Source of the DNA: Peronospora farinosa
Taxonomy: Eukaryota; Oomycota; Peronosporomycetes; Peronosporales; Peronosporaceae
DNA: 64,000 bases
NCBI GenBank assembly: GCA_947646735.1
Contig: CANTFK010000990.1
Location: forward strand, 186,001-250,000
Reading direction: 5' to 3'
In this document: positions 46,458 through 58,532 of the stretch, in pieces
Layout of the letters: every line of letters begins with the position of its first letter
Numbering within the stretch: the stretch's first letter is position 1
The notes under the pieces: model-generated
What the model was told of the DNA's origin: nothing
The model's input: only the letters and a program-made list of their open reading frames with translations
Database searches by the model: none
Made by a program: the position numbers and the translations under genes

Positions 46458-48917
46458 GATGCGTACGCATCCTGCGTGGCAACTCGATCGTGTATGCGTT
46501 GCCTAGGCGGCGCAATACACGAAACGGGCCGATGTACTTGGGCAACAATTTATTGCTGCCCACGTTAGTCACTACATGTTTAGGTAGGTTTACTGTTGAC
46601 AGTAAAACTAAATCACCTTCAACAAATGTTTGAGCATTTGCCCTTCCATTATTGTCTGCGTTTCGCTTTTGCTTATCCACCGCTTCTGCGATGGAGTCTT
46701 GCACGAAACGGACTACATCTTCACGAGTCAACAGGATATCCTCAGCTGACTCGTTGCTTTTGGCTGCAGTGCATTGTGAATGCACTGCAGAGATATCGGT
46801 TACTAATTCAGCGATGAACATTCCTGTTCTCACTTGTGATACCTCGAACGATGCTGATATCTTCAGCATCGTTATCAGTAAGAGCGTCATCGCTCTTACT
46901 CTCTTCCTCTTCACCGAAGTCGAATGGTACGACTTCGGTTACTTTCGCGTCGACCATAACGTCTTTGCGTGATGAGCAAGAGCCAGATTGATTTTCTCTC
47001 GAGCAAGTTCCTTCCTCCATTAAACTAGAGTCACCCTCTACTAAGGTGGGGACACGTGGATGGCGAAGGCCATTTACGTAGAACGGTGTATGCGTCGTGG
47101 AAGCATGCATGGAGTTGTTGATGGCAAATTCGACCATCGACAAGAACTCACTCCAACTCGTAAACGAGTGGACGTACCCTCGAAGAATCTCTTCGAGGAC
47201 GTGATTGGCGCGTTCAGTCTGACCATCAGTTTCTGGATGGTCAGAAGTAGACATTGTGAGCCGTGTTCCAAGTGTTTGGAACACGGAACGCCAAAACTCA
47301 GCCGTGAACCGGGGGTCCCTATCGGACACAAGTTCACGGAGTAAACTGTGCAATCGAAAGATTGTATCGATAAACACTCGAGCACAGCCCTCTGCTGTGA
47401 TCGACTCAAGTACAGCAACAAGATGTACCATCTTGCTGAACCTGTCGACAAACACGAGAATACCATTATTCCCGTGAGCGTCTTTGGGAAACCCAAAGAC
47501 GAAGTCCATTGATACAGACTCCCAGCACTCTGCCGGAACAGGTAGAGGCTGCAACGGTGCACGGAGTGAAGGACTTGGCTTCACTCGTTGACACACCTCG
47601 CAAGCACGCACGTACTTGCGCACGAACTTATAATGGCGTGGCCAGTAAATGTCGCGACTGACCGTGAGGTAAGTCTTCTCACGGCCGCGATGCCCACTTA
47701 TTGGTGCATCGTGACATTCAAACATGATCCGTAACCTGAGATCATGTTGTGACGGTACAAAGACACGAGGCGTGTCGTTGTTGACGGCTGTGTAGTACAG
47801 TAAGCCGTCCCGCTGGGTGTACCGATCTATAAAGGATCAATTTATGGCAGGCAAGCGCTGCTTAGCTTGCGTGGATGGGTCCTTGAGGTACTCCATCAGG
47901 CGTACAAGATCATTATCTTGTGCGCATGCCCTTCTTATGTCGTCGAGTAAGCTCGACGACAAGACGCTGGTACTCAGCGTGGCGACAGTGGTGTTCATCA
48001 TCACTGTCGGATTGCACAGTCGGCTCTAGGTCAGGCCGACGTGAAAGAGCATCGGCGACGACGTTAAGTCGTCCCGGCTTATACACCACGGAGAAGTTGT
48101 ACTCCGCGAAGAACGACAACCATCTCGCCATTCGTTGCGAGAGGTGTGGACTATGTACAGCCGTGCGTAGTGACGCATGGTCTGTATATACAATGAACGG
48201 TCTATCTCCTAAGAGATAGACGCGAAACTTAGCCAGTGCATACTTCATGGCAAGGAGTTCCTTGTCATGCACCGGGTAACTGCGCTCAGCCGGTTGCAGC
48301 TGACGCGATTGATAACAGACGACACGCTCGGCGCCGTCTGTATCATATTGCATCAGTGCGCAGCCGATTGCAAAATCACTGGCGTCACAGACCACATGAA
48401 ATGGTCTGTCTTGATCGGCAATCGCCAATACTGGCGATTGCATCAAGCTTTGCTTGATACGTTCAAAGGAACGCTGACAATCAGCGTTCCAGTTCCACTT
48501 TACATTTTTCTTGAGTAAACAAGAAAGATGTACTGTCATTTCGGCATAATTGCGCGAGTACTTGTGCAAGTACGCCGCTAGCCCAAGGAACTTCCTTAGT
48601 CCCTTGACATCGACTGGCACTGGCCAGTCGGTGATCGCCTTGATCTTTTCTGGATCAGGGCGTACGCCGTTCATTCCGACGATGCACCCAAGAAGTGGTA
48701 TTTCGCTAGCTGCGAATATACACTTCTTGAGGTTGGCGTACAACTTATGCTCGCGCATAAGTGCAAGAACCTTACGGACGTAGAGTCTATGGACCTCCAC
48801 GTCTGTTTTCCCGTCCATAGCCCGACTATGGACGAACACATCCTCGAAGTAACTTGGTGCGAAAATGCGCACCGGTCTCAATAGATGTTAAACACATCTA
48901 TTGAATGTGGCTGGTGC
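45781..48917 (-). pseudogene. Gypsy B pol, 3' part: RT end, RNase H, integrase, chromodomain
   Basis: Frame 48881-47913 starts just after the element C insertion. It holds the RT palm motif as 'SYFEDVFVHS' (Glu where the first catalytic Asp is expected), 'NLKKCIF', and RNase H '[13 protein letters not shown]' with 'YTDHASL'. Frame 47725-46808 is the integrase: 'GHRGREKT', '[12 protein letters not shown]', catalytic D-D-E in 'SMDFVFG', 'VSDRDPRF' and 'DGQTERAN'. Frame 46914-45781 carries the integrase C-terminal barrel ('HPTFYVGRL') and a chromodomain ('YLVRWRGYPPSADNWEPR'). The frames are offset, so the polyprotein is broken at least twice. Confidence 0.85.
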
Positions 48918-48922
48918 ATTAC

Positions 48923-49264
48923 TGTAATGGGCTACATTACACATATAGCATTAACACAAATAAACAATTACATATGTAGGCAGGTGCTGGGCCCGAATAG
49001 CGGGCACAGCGTGGTAATTTATTATTGGTTTATTATTGGGCCTAAAGTCCCCAATATGGACCAATGATAAATCAACCTGAAATTGTGTGGTTCCCGAAAG
49101 GCGGGAACACTGTCGTATTTATTACGACTAAAATCTTCGTAATTAGTACGAATTAAAACCAAAATAAAAATCAGAGTTAAATTTACTTAATACCTAATAC
49201 TCGGGCTTGAGTCTTCCTCAAGCGCACGTGTAAGCTAGTGACGGTACGTTCTAGCCCCGTTACA
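48923..49264 (+). repeat. Gypsy C 5' LTR
   Basis: Begins tgtaatgggc and ends ccgttaca. It includes inverted repeats gtaat/attac and gttcccg/cgggaac. Confidence 0.95.
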
Positions 49265-49290
49265 CCTGGTAGCACTTTGTAGTCCTTCCT

Positions 49291-50340
49291 ATGCCCGAGT
49301 TTGGGATGAGCGAATCGTCGTACTTTGACGCTCCAGACTTATTTCTGGAGCACGCGACCTTCCCCCATCTTACTGGTGTTGAGTGGGATGCCCTTTATCG
49401 CCTCGCGGCGATATCGGGAGAGGCATTCGTCGCGTCGCTGATGAGATCAGCGACCCCTGACGCGCAACGTCTCGCCATACATGAGTTTATGGCACGCGAG
49501 CTCGCCGAATCCAACCGGCGAGGCTTAACTCCCTCGCGCCCTTCACGTAATGAGGCCGTGAAGATGGAAACCTCCTCCTACTCTGGAGAAGGTAAGGACC
49601 GGTTATCGCTGAACCGGTGGTTCCGAGAAGTTGATATCGCCATCGCCTCGAGACTTCTTGAGGCTCCACAGGCGAAGGTCAACTTTCTTCTTTCCCACCT
49701 CACCGGGAAGGCCAAGGAGTGGGCCCTTGGTAAGCTCGTTGTGGACGAGCACTCATTTCCCACCTTGGATACCATCCAGGACGATCTCCGTCTTGCCTTC
49801 GAGCCACCACAAGAGGAGAAACTGGTGCGATCAAGATTCCTGTCGATGCGACAGGGTAAAATGGCGATGCGCGACTACGTACAGATGGCTAGGCATCTGG
49901 TGTCGTGTATTATCACGCACCCCATGGACATGTACACACAGGTGAATGTCTTTGTGGATGGTATGCGTGAGGGGCAGACCCGCTTATCGCTGGAGCGCGC
50001 CGAGCCTGCCACATTGGAGGAGGCATTCGCCATCGCACTCCGTGAAGACTTTAGGGTCACAAAGGCCTATGCCAAACCCTCGGTCGTCACCGTTCCCCGG
50101 CCTTCTGGTCCAGAACCTATGGAGATCGACGTTATTGAGTCGTCGGGTGACCGGCGACGTGTCTTTCATCATAAAGGTGACGCTCGCACCGGGCGTCCAA
50201 TGGTTTGCTTTCGTTGTCGCAAGCCAGGACATCGCGCGGCAGAGTGCCGTGCGCCAGCCCCATTATCGGTGCAAGTAGTGGACGCCCATCATGAGGGTGC
50301 TGTACCGGCCGCACGTCCAAAAAACGGTCGGGACCAGTAG
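49291..50340 (+). CDS. Gypsy C gag
   Basis: 349 residues, intact. The core is '[21 protein letters not shown]', read here only by key residues Trp-Phe-Arg-Glu-Val. It is followed by '[14 protein letters not shown]', '[20 protein letters not shown]' and a zinc knuckle '[14 protein letters not shown]' near residue 310. Gag forms the particle that packages the RNA. The stop TAG (50338-50340) sits within the frameshift stem. Confidence 0.95.
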   Translation: MPEFGMSESSYFDAPDLFLEHATFPHLTGVEWDALYRLAAISGEAFVASLMRSATPDAQRLAIHEFMARELAESNRRGLTPSRPSRNEAVKMETSSYSGEGKDRLSLNRWFREVDIAIASRLLEAPQAKVNFLLSHLTGKAKEWALGKLVVDEHSFPTLDTIQDDLRLAFEPPQEEKLVRSRFLSMRQGKMAMRDYVQMARHLVSCIITHPMDMYTQVNVFVDGMREGQTRLSLERAEPATLEEAFAIALREDFRVTKAYAKPSVVTVPRPSGPEPMEIDVIESSGDRRRVFHHKGDARTGRPMVCFRCRKPGHRAAECRAPAPLSVQVVDAHHEGAVPAARPKNGRDQ

Positions 50341-50360
50341 GTGCAGGGCGCCCTACTGGT
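50319..50360 (+). promoter_or_regulatory. Gypsy C -1 ribosomal frameshift module
   Basis: Slippery A-AAA-AAC at 50319-50325, in phase with gag (codons CCA AAA AAC). A 7-base spacer, a 9-bp stem (50333-50341 with 50352-50360) and a 10-base loop follow. Slipping by -1 enters exactly the pol frame. Confidence 0.8.
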
Positions 50361-53300
50361 TGGAACGGAGGTCCGGGTCCCCCGGTGGCAGCCCAACCTT
50401 CCAGTCCTCCTGCGCTACGCGCACGGTTAAATGCCACCACTACGAGTGGTGATTCACGTCTGATTATTGTCAGTTTACATGTCGCCGGCGTCCGGCGACC
50501 TCTGCGAGCACTCCTGGACTCAGGAGCAACAAACAATTTCTTTCGTGAATCTTGTTTGTCGATGCTGCCTCCCAGCATTCAGGTCCGTGAGGGACCTGGC
50601 CAAGTCTTCGTCATGTTGTCTGACGGGAAACCACACCGCGTATCGCGGCGCGAAGTGTCGTTTCCGTATACGTTTGATGGCTTTCGCAGTAATGATGATT
50701 TCTTGGTGATCGCGATGAATTATGCATTCGATTGCATACTGGGCATGCCATGGTTGGCACGTTATAAGCCCCAGATCGACTGGTTAGCCAGATCAGTGAG
50801 ACGTCGACGCAAGTTCGATGTCAGTGAAGTGTTTACCCATCTCTTGGTATCTCCAAGTGACTGGCCAAACGTCACAGTCGTGGATCGCGATTCCACGACG
50901 TTGGCGGTGCACAGAGCGAGCGATGGCCCTCTCTGCACTGCTTGTGCTGTTCTTCGGGACACAAGTGACAGTGACTCCTCGCTACAGAGCGAAGAGGACG
51001 ACGAGGACGACGCGGTCGAACAGGGGTTCCCGCGCGTCATTAATGCGGTTGAACAGGGGTTCCCGCACGTGAATGCAGTGGTTGAACCGGGGTTCCCATC
51101 TGCACCTATTGTGGTCGAGCAGGGGCTCCCACAAGGGCATTGTGGCGACGAGCAAGAGCTCGCCAGCGAGTGTGACGTGGACGGACAGGAGTCCTCACGC
51201 GAGAGCATGATGGTCGAACCGGGGTTCCCATCATCACCCACTGTGGTCGAACCGAGGTTCCCACATGGGCATATTGTGGTCGAGCAGGGGCTCCCACACG
51301 AGTACAACGTGGACGGACAGGAGTCCCCACGCGAGAGCATGATGGTCGAACCGGGGTTTCCATCATCACCCACTGTGGTCGAACCGAGGTTCCCACATGG
51401 GCATACTGTGGTTGAGCAGGGGCTCCCACGCGGGTTTACGGCGGCCGAGCAGGAGCTCCCGCATCAAGTGTCGACGGTCGAGTTTGGGGTACTCCCGTCC
51501 AGTGTTTCCGGCATCTTGGATGACGACATCCAGTGCCTAGAGAGGGGTGATGGTTCATCACCTGACTGCGGTTCGCCAGCTTCGAGTAGTGACTCGAAGC
51601 ACGATGGGGACAACAGCACCGAGAATTTAGCGTTGGAATGTGTCCACGCTATCGTGTACGTGGAAGGGAGTCCACAAAGGCGCCAATATATCGAGGTCGA
51701 AAGTCCTCCTCGTAATGCGTCTCCCATTACAAGTCTTCCAGGGCTTTCCTGGAAGCATTTCCTACGTGACCTTAAGGGAGGCACTGTGGAACAAGTGTGT
51801 CTAATCACCAACGAGGTGGTTACCGTGGCAAACGAGGAGCATATGGCGCGTCCTCAAAGCGCTGAGCCGAAGTCTGCGCGTGAAGAAAGGTTTGCATCAC
51901 AGTCATGGGAGGCCCTGCGAGAGTCTGGTAACCCCGTCTACGACATTGCTCGTGAGTATGCAGACGTGTTCCCGGACAAGATCCCGGCTGAACTTCCTGC
52001 GGACCGCGGTGTTCGGCACGAGATTGATCTCGTGCCAGGGTCGAAGTATTGTGTGACACGGCAGTGGCCGTTGCCTCGAGATCAAGTCGAAGCTATTGAC
52101 GCATTCTTTGAAGGTCTCCGCAAAGCGGGTCATGTGCGGGAGAGTATCTCACCACATTTGAGTCCAACCTTCTGCGTGAAGAAGGCTACGGGAGGCTGGC
52201 GGATAGTGCATGCGTTCAATAAGTTGAATGATGCCACTATTCCTGCGCAAACGCCAATTCCCAGGAAGGACATGGTGCTGAATTCCATGTCAGGTAGTGT
52301 CATCTTCATTGCCATCGACTTGACCGATGGCTTTTACCAGATTTTGATGCGCCCGAGCGATATCCCACTCACCGCGGTGAGCACCCCGAGTGGCATGTTA
52401 TGGGAGTGGCTGGTTATGCCACAAGGATTGAAGAACGCTCCGGCCACTTTCAATCGCATGGTGTCTCAAGTGTTGAGACCTCTTCGGAACTTTGCCCCAA
52501 GTTATTTTGACGATATCTTCGTCCATAGTTGCGCCGAGGGCAACCTCAACGATGTCCAAGTTCACTTTCAACACCTGAAGCAAGTGTTTCAAGTTATGCG
52601 GGACAACAAGTTGTACGCGAATCTCAAGAAGTGGTTGTGCACAGGAGATTCCGGTGTTAGGTTGCTATGTGAGTATATCGGGAGTTCGAGCTGATCCAGA
52701 GAAGATGTCGTCCATCTGTTCTTGGCCCACGCCCAAGAACCCTACGGAGCTGCGCCAGTGGCTCGGCTTGGCTAATTATTTGCACAAGTATACGAAGGAT
52801 TATGCTGGTTCTATCCAGCCTTTGTCGTCACTCTTGAAGAAAGACGCCACGTGGTTGTGGCGTCCCGAGCACCAAGCAGCCTTCAAAGCAGTAAAGAAGA
52901 GCCTGGCGTCAGCGCCAGTCCTGGTCCTACCAGACGACTCCAAGCCGTTCCACGTGGTTTGCGACGCCAGTGATTTTGCAATCGGTTGTGCCCTCATGCA
53001 ATTCGATGATGAGGGCCGTGAACGAGTCGTGAGCTATAAGTCGCGACAGATGAAGCCAGCTGAGAAGAACTATCCGGTTCATGACAAGGAGTTAATAGCG
53101 ATGCGCTATGCACTCATCAAGTTTCGCGTGCATCTCCTTGGTGAAAGTACGTTTGCTTTGTACACCGATCATGCATCGCTGCGCACAGCGATGAAGAGCC
53201 CACACCTGTCCCAACGGATGGCACGATGGCTCTCATTCTTCTCTGAGTACAACTTCGTCGTGCATTACAAGCCAGGCAAGACCAATATTCTCGCTGACGC

Positions 53301-55679
53301 CTTGTCACGACGTCCCGACTACGATCCTCGGACTGCTCTGAGTCGCCAGGCTACTGATGACGAGGACGATGATGACCGATGTGCAATGTGTGTATCGCTG
53401 AACTTAACCCGGGTTACACCCGAGCCGTGTTTATTTGATGAGATCGTCGCAGCGTACAAGGGAGTCTCAGATTACGCAGACATTATCGAGTATCTGCGTG
53501 CTCCCAGCGATGCTGCACTGGGAGCATTATCCCGAACCAAGTGCGACCACATTCATCGATACAGTTTAGATGGCGATTTGCTTCTGTATAGCATCGACCA
53601 ATTCGATTCTCCTCGCACGGTGATTGCCAATGACATGGATTTGCGTGCAAGAATCATTCACGAGTATCACGATGCTCCTGCTGGCGGCCATTTAGGCCGC
53701 GAAAAGACTTTCGCGGCTGTATCACGAGACTTCTTCTGGCCCCACATGTATAAGTGGGTACGAAACTGGATCCGAACGTGCGAAATATGCCAGCGTGTGA
53801 AGCCATCTCCATCGTCACAGGCTCCCTTGCGATCGTTTCCAATTGCAGCAGAGGCCTGGAGATCAGTTTCGATGGACTTTATCTTCGGGCTTGCGCCCGA
53901 TAGCCAAGCTCGAACGGGCATCTTGGTCTTTGTTGACAGATTCAGCAAGATGACACATCTCGTGCCTGTTCACGCTAAGGTCACCGCGGCAGAGACCGCG
54001 GCGCACTTCATCGACGCGGTGTTCCGTCATCATGGCCTTCCAGAAAACATTGTTTCGGACCGTGATCCGCGATTTAAGTCCGCATTTTGGACATCACTTT
54101 TCGAGCTCCTCGGGACAAAACTGCTGATGTCGACGGCATCCCATCCGAAAACGGATGGGCAGACCGAGCGCGTGAATCGAGTCCTCGAAGATGTTCTTCG
54201 GAGTTATGCTACGTCATTTACAAGTTGGAGTGCATTTTTACCACTCGCTGAGTTCGCACTCAACAACGCCGTACACGCGTCAACAGGGTTGACGCCATTT
54301 TTTGTAAATTCGGCTCGTCACCCTCGTGTTCCTACTGTCCTGGCCGTGGGGCGACCCACAACACCTAGTGGCTCCACTCTGGGGGGGATAAAGGTGATAA
54401 ACAAGGATCGAGTGCAGCTCACGGTATTTTGAGCGCGAATGCAGTAACACGATCCAAGGCAAAGACGGCCATTTTGACGCCATCAGACGTGGCGTCCCCA
54501 TTAGCTCGATGGACTGCGCAGACATTGATTGACCCGTCTTCGGGTAAACGTTCCCCTACTGCCAACTACGCGCCGATTGAGTCGGCGCGACCAATTGATG
54601 ACATGGCCGTGTCGGAATTTATACTCCAACGTCAAGCCATCACCAGGTTTGTACGCGACGCACTACAAACTGCTGTAGACCAACAGAAGGAGAACGCTGA
54701 CAAACATGGAAGAAAGAACATGAGCAAGTTTGAGAAAGGTGACCGTGTATTATTATCGACGGAAGGTTTAAGGGATTCTGCGGTCACTAATCTGGGCGCG
54801 AATAAACTCGCGCCACGCTTCATCGGTCCATTCAAGGTTCTGAAGGCAATTGGCGACGCTTATACACTCGACGTCCCCTCTTCACTGCGACTCCACCCGA
54901 CATTCTATGTCGGGCGGCTGAAGGAATATCGTCCGGCTACGCTTCACGGTTTGGCTCCGACGCCGGCTTCAGGGGTTCGTAAGTCGAACGGCCTTCCCGT
55001 CGCGCTCGACGCGCCGATGACATGGGGCGGGGTCTCGATCCCGTCTGAACCTGACCAAGCATCTGGCGCTCCAGAATCCTTATCCGCTCGAGCAGTTCAC
55101 GGTTCGACTGCCGGGTCTCACTCGAAGTCTTCTCCGCCTGGGCAGCACGTTCACTGGCAGCCTCAGCCTCCAGCCGAGCATCGGCAGCTATATTCACGGC
55201 CTGATCAACATCGTCCTGAGAAACCAGGACGCCAGCTCTACCACCGCGAGGGCCCTCCTCCGCTTGTTGATGCGGAGGGACAGGTGCGCTGGATTGTAGA
55301 CCGCATTGTGGGTCACGAGGACCCTCCACAACCATTACTGCAGTCGGCTCATGAGAAGCGTGCGGTTCCATCCGTGCGTAGGTACCGAGTACGTTGGCTT
55401 GGATTCCCTCCCGAGCAGGATACATGGGAACCACGTTCCTCGCTCCTTCGTGACGTTCCAGATGTGGTTCTGTCGTATGAAGCCACGAAGTCGGACTATT
55501 CCAAGGCGGGCGAGCACGCGAACGCTCTCGTGACAAACGAGAGCGGTAAGGAGATTCACGTTGTCGGAAACGGGAACGATGACCAGAACGAGAACGATGT
55601 CGCGAACGAGAACGACGCCGTGAACGAGAACGTCGCGGTGAATACATATCACGATTGCGAGGCGAGAATCGCGAAGTAG
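50326..55679 (+). CDS. Gypsy C pol: protease, RT, RNase H, integrase, chromodomain (two frameshifts)
   Basis: Read from the -1 frameshift site. Protease '[12 protein letters not shown]', then a linker with tandem repeats. RT follows ('[13 protein letters not shown]', '[13 protein letters not shown]', catalytic '[10 protein letters not shown]'). Near 52630 the frame changes by one base and continues in 52654-54432 with RNase H ('[11 protein letters not shown]', 'YTDHASL') and integrase: 'GGHLGREKT', '[12 protein letters not shown]', and D-D-E in 'SMDFIFG', 'VSDRDPRF', 'DGQTERVN'. A second change occurs at a run of G (about 54380-54387). The last frame, to 55679, has '[12 protein letters not shown]' and a chromodomain ('[18 protein letters not shown]'), expected to guide integration to marked chromatin. 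With near-identical LTRs the two shifts may be recent mutations or sequence errors. Confidence 0.9.
51010..51470 (+). repeat. Tandem repeats in the gypsy C protease-RT linker
   Basis: Short units of the type VEPGFP / VEQGLP recur about 12 times. A larger unit of about 126 bases, starting with gagagcatgatggtcgaacc, is present twice with few changes. Similar VEQGLP-type units remain in the degraded linker of element D. Confidence 0.85.
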
Positions 55680-56316
55680 GACGGACAAGCGAACGTGTCG
55701 CTGCCCTGCGCTGATGATCCCGCGGAGATTGACTCCGCTGTCGCGAGTGGTGCTGCCAGCGAGGCGCACCACTAATAACTGCGCTTCTCCGTTCGCTCAG
55801 ACTTCGCTCATACTTTGCAATCCAACTTCGTTCGCGATCGCTGAGTGGACACTCAGCGATGTGTCGTCGCCATTCGTCATGGGTTGGGCGTGGAGTCGAG
55901 TCACAAGATTGGCATCCTTCATTGACATGGACGAAGCAGAGACGGTCCTCATTCCAAGCTTCCTCACACACTCTTTCGCGTAGCGCGCCGATGGAGCGAT
56001 CGGCGCGAAGTTCCTCTCGATTGGCGAGCCATAACTGGAAGCTGCTACCATCCTCGAGCATCCGATTCCAACGTTGGATGAAGGCGCACCAAGAACGTTG
56101 TAGAGCTTCATGCTCGATTCCATCAAGACCTTTCCCGCGCAGTTTTCGAAATCGGCGGAAGTATTCCCGCATCATGTCCAGTGAGTCCGGAGCGTGAGCT
56201 CCGGACAAGTCGTACAGCGACCAAGGTATGAGCTGCCGCGCCATGATGCTGGTTGATGCATTCCCGCTGATGTATCTTGGGCGTCCTGCTGGATTGGGTT
56301 CTGGGTCTCCGGACAT
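54937..56316 (-). CDS. Gypsy C antisense ORF (459 aa, overprinted on the chromodomain)
   Basis: An intact 459-residue frame on the strand opposite to pol, starting 80 bases inside the 3' LTR. Order: an N-terminal region with 'GLDGIEHEALQRSWCAFIQRW', read as a conserved S-W-x-A-F core; 'LANREELRADRS'; 'RERVCEEAWNEDRLCF' and a CxxC (C-Q-S-C) with further His/Cys. Next come an RS-rich basic domain of about 60 residues near 210-275 and a C-terminal coiled coil near 370-425 ('[20 protein letters not shown]'). The last 743 bases lie opposite the pol C-terminus and chromodomain. The stop lies just past the sense 'FYVGRL'. The equivalent ORF exists in A and B. No known family is recognised. The RS-like domain suggests RNA or nucleic-acid binding (inference). 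Confidence 0.75.
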   Translation of the reverse strand: MSGDPEPNPAGRPRYISGNASTSIMARQLIPWSLYDLSGAHAPDSLDMMREYFRRFRKLRGKGLDGIEHEALQRSWCAFIQRWNRMLEDGSSFQLWLANREELRADRSIGALRERVCEEAWNEDRLCFVHVNEGCQSCDSTPRPTHDEWRRHIAECPLSDRERSWIAKYERSLSERRSAVISGAPRWQHHSRQRSQSPRDHQRRAATRSLVRPTSRFSPRNRDMYSPRRSRSRRRSRSRHRSRSGHRSRFRQRESPYRSRLSRERSRARPPWNSPTSWLHTTEPHLERHEGARNVVPMYPAREGIQANVLGTYARMEPHASHEPTAVMVVEGPRDPQCGLQSSAPVPPHQQAEEGPRGGRAGVLVSQDDVDQAVNIAADARLEAEAASERAAQAEKTSSETRQSNRELLERIRILERQMLGQVQTGSRPRPMSSARRARREGRSTYEPLKPASEPNREA

Positions 56317-56395
56317 TGCTTATTCGTTTTTGGGCGAAGGGTTTTCGACAGTTGAGCACTCACGGTTGGTGAGTGCTGTCATGAGAAGGGGGTGA
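55680..56395 (+). other. Gypsy C pol-LTR spacer
   Basis: About 715 bases between the pol stop and the 3' LTR. On the sense strand it has no long frame. Its content is the first half of the antisense ORF and the polypurine tract. Confidence 0.7.
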
Positions 56396-56737
56396 CGTAA
56401 TGGGCTACATTACACATATAGCATTAACACAAATAAACAATTACATATGTAGGCAGGTGCTGGGCCCGAATAGCGGGCACAGCGTGGTAATTTATTATTG
56501 GTTTATTATTGGGCCTAAAGTCCCCAATATGGACCAATGATAAATCAACCTGAAATTGTGTGGTTCCCGAAAGGCGGGAACACTGTCGTATTTATTACGA
56601 CTAAAATCTTCGTAATTAGTACGAATTAAAACCAAAATAAAAATCAGAGTTAAATTTACTTAATACCTAATACTCGGGCTTGAGTCTTCCTCAAGCGCAC
56701 GTGTAAGCTATTGACGGTACGTTCTAGCCCCGTTACA
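56396..56737 (+). repeat. Gypsy C 3' LTR
   Basis: Same length as the 5' LTR. Differences seen are the first base (c for t) and one g/t change near 56711. Confidence 0.95.
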
Positions 56738-56742
56738 ATTAC

Positions 56743-58475
56743 TAAGCCCTTGCAGCATCACCAACCATTCCAAGAGCATACCGCTGGGAGTGCTCACTGC
56801 TGTGTACGGGATGTCCCGTTCACGCCTTAGGATCTGATAGAAACCATCCATCAGATCCATGGACGAAAAGATGGTACTCTTAGACATACCATCTATGATT
56901 ACGTCCTTTCTCGGTATCGGCGTTTGCGCCGGTATCGTTGCAGCGTTCAACTTATTGAACGCGTGCACTATCCGCCACCCTCCTGTGGCCTTGCGCACAC
57001 AGAAGGTCGGAGAGCTGTGAGGTGAAGTTGACTCCCTCACATGGCCCGCTGCTAGGCGATCGGCAAAGAACTTGTCGATCGCCTCGACCTGTTCCCGAGG
57101 CAGTGGCCACTGCTTCATGACGCAGTATTTTGTGCCAGGATCAAGGTCGATCTCGTGTCGAGTACCTTTATCCTTAGGTAACTCGCACGGTACGGATTCA
57201 TGGAGCACATCCTTGAATTCTACCAAACCAAATCCATATACAAAGGATTTGACTTCAGTGACTCCCAGGATTGCGATGTGTATCGCTCAAGTCGAGTCTT
57301 TTCATCAAGGACACTTTCTTCCATTGATGAGCTGCTGAGAACCCGTTCGTTCTCGGCAAAAACTGTTGCTGACCGAATGTCAGTCATGTACTCGTCTTCT
57401 GCGACGAGCACACAGATCTGCTTGACTTTGCCACTACGCAGATCACGCAAGAACCTTTTAGGTTCTAGCGTAGGCAACTGAGTTATCTCCAAAGTTAACT
57501 TTGGAGGCGCGATCAGATCAAGCGTATAAGCGCCTACGTTTGATCCGTCATTAACCAAGACGTTCAACGTCTCGGTTACTATCCTGGGGACTTATTCCCT
57601 AAGGGCACTGGGGACTTAACCCCTCAGTAATTATTTCCTGGGGACTTATTCCCGCAGGCTCGATGGAACTTGTTCCATCGACTTCCTCTAGCTGTGGTAG
57701 CGCAACCACAGCGAGATCCTCTACGATCAACTCTCCAGTTGATCTAGGATTACCGTGTTGCCGCTTCTGGGCAACCGGTTTACTCTTCAGTGAATGCTAC
57801 CCTCTAGGCGAGCATTCATGTCCCGGTCCACTCGACTTATTCGAGTGGTGGACCTTCGGCGCTGCCTGTGCTTGTGCACAGCCGCCGGCAGCTTGCTCCA
57901 CAGCGTGACTGTCTGTCACGCTGAGTTCTTGTGCAGTCGTACTAACGACCGAACCACAAGTGAGGCCATCACACTCACTCGTAGTACATTCACACGCTTG
58001 TGAACGCTCCAAGACGTTCATCAGATGGCCATCTGATGAACAAGCGGCAGGCATCTTCACGGTTCGATGCTGCCAGCTGACCCATGGCTCGTACCTTCTG
58101 AGCCATGGTAATCCTAACATGACATTAAATTTGTCATCCAGATCAAGTATGATGAAACCCATCATCGTACTTTTTGCCTTCAAGCGTGTAGTAAATTCCC
58201 ACTACACGTTTCTTTACTGTTACGGATCCGCCAGTTGCAAGGCGCACCGTCATTCTCGTTGGAGGGGTCTCGCGCTCAACATATTTGAGCCTACGATCAT
58301 CTAGCGATTGGCGTCGAACAAAGGTGTTCGAAGCCCCACAATCAACTAGGGCGCGAAGTGACATGTTCTTTGTCACTTCGATCTTCAAGGTGATGAGAGA
58401 TACCTCGTCACTGGGAGCGGCAACACACAGTGACTGTGTGTTGGGAGCAACCCTCGTCAAGAGTCCCGCGAACAC
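56743..58475 (-). pseudogene. Gypsy B pol, 5' part: protease and first half of RT
   Basis: Frame 58475-58143 begins the protease, with active site 'ALVDCGASNTF' (Cys after Asp). It continues in frame 58183-57797 ('VMLGLPWLRRYEP'). A linker follows with repeated 'ggggactta' units near 57585-57660. Frame 57567-57220 leads to RT (57226-56743): 'HEIDLDPGTKYCV', '[12 protein letters not shown]', 'SSMDLMDGFYQIL', ending at 'MLQGLSN' where element C is inserted. Confidence 0.85.
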
Positions 58476-58491
58476 TCTTGACGTTGCTGGA

Positions 58492-58532
58492 TCAGTAGGG
58501 CGCTCCGCCCCTACTGACCCCGACCGTTTTTT
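58492..58532 (-). promoter_or_regulatory. Gypsy B -1 ribosomal frameshift module
   Basis: Slippery heptamer A-AAA-AAC (58532-58526), in phase with gag. An 8-base spacer follows, then a 9-bp stem (58517-58509 with 58500-58492) and an 8-base loop. The -1 frame is that of the protease ORF. Confidence 0.75.

Larger units (their letters stand above)
48923..56737 (+). mobile_element. Gypsy element C (innermost, youngest)
   Basis: 7815 bases with a perfect 5-bp duplication attac (48918-48922 and 56738-56742). The 342-base LTRs differ by eye at two positions only. The PBS begins at 49267 (tggtagcactttgtag) and the polypurine tract is 56383-56395. It interrupts the RT region of element B. Order: gag, -1 frameshift, protease, RT, RNase H, integrase, chromodomain, antisense ORF. 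Confidence 0.95.

Noticed and set aside
54429..55679. Separate gene downstream of gypsy C integrase
   Set aside because: It continues the integrase C-terminal barrel and chromodomain of the same polyprotein after a frameshift at a run of G.
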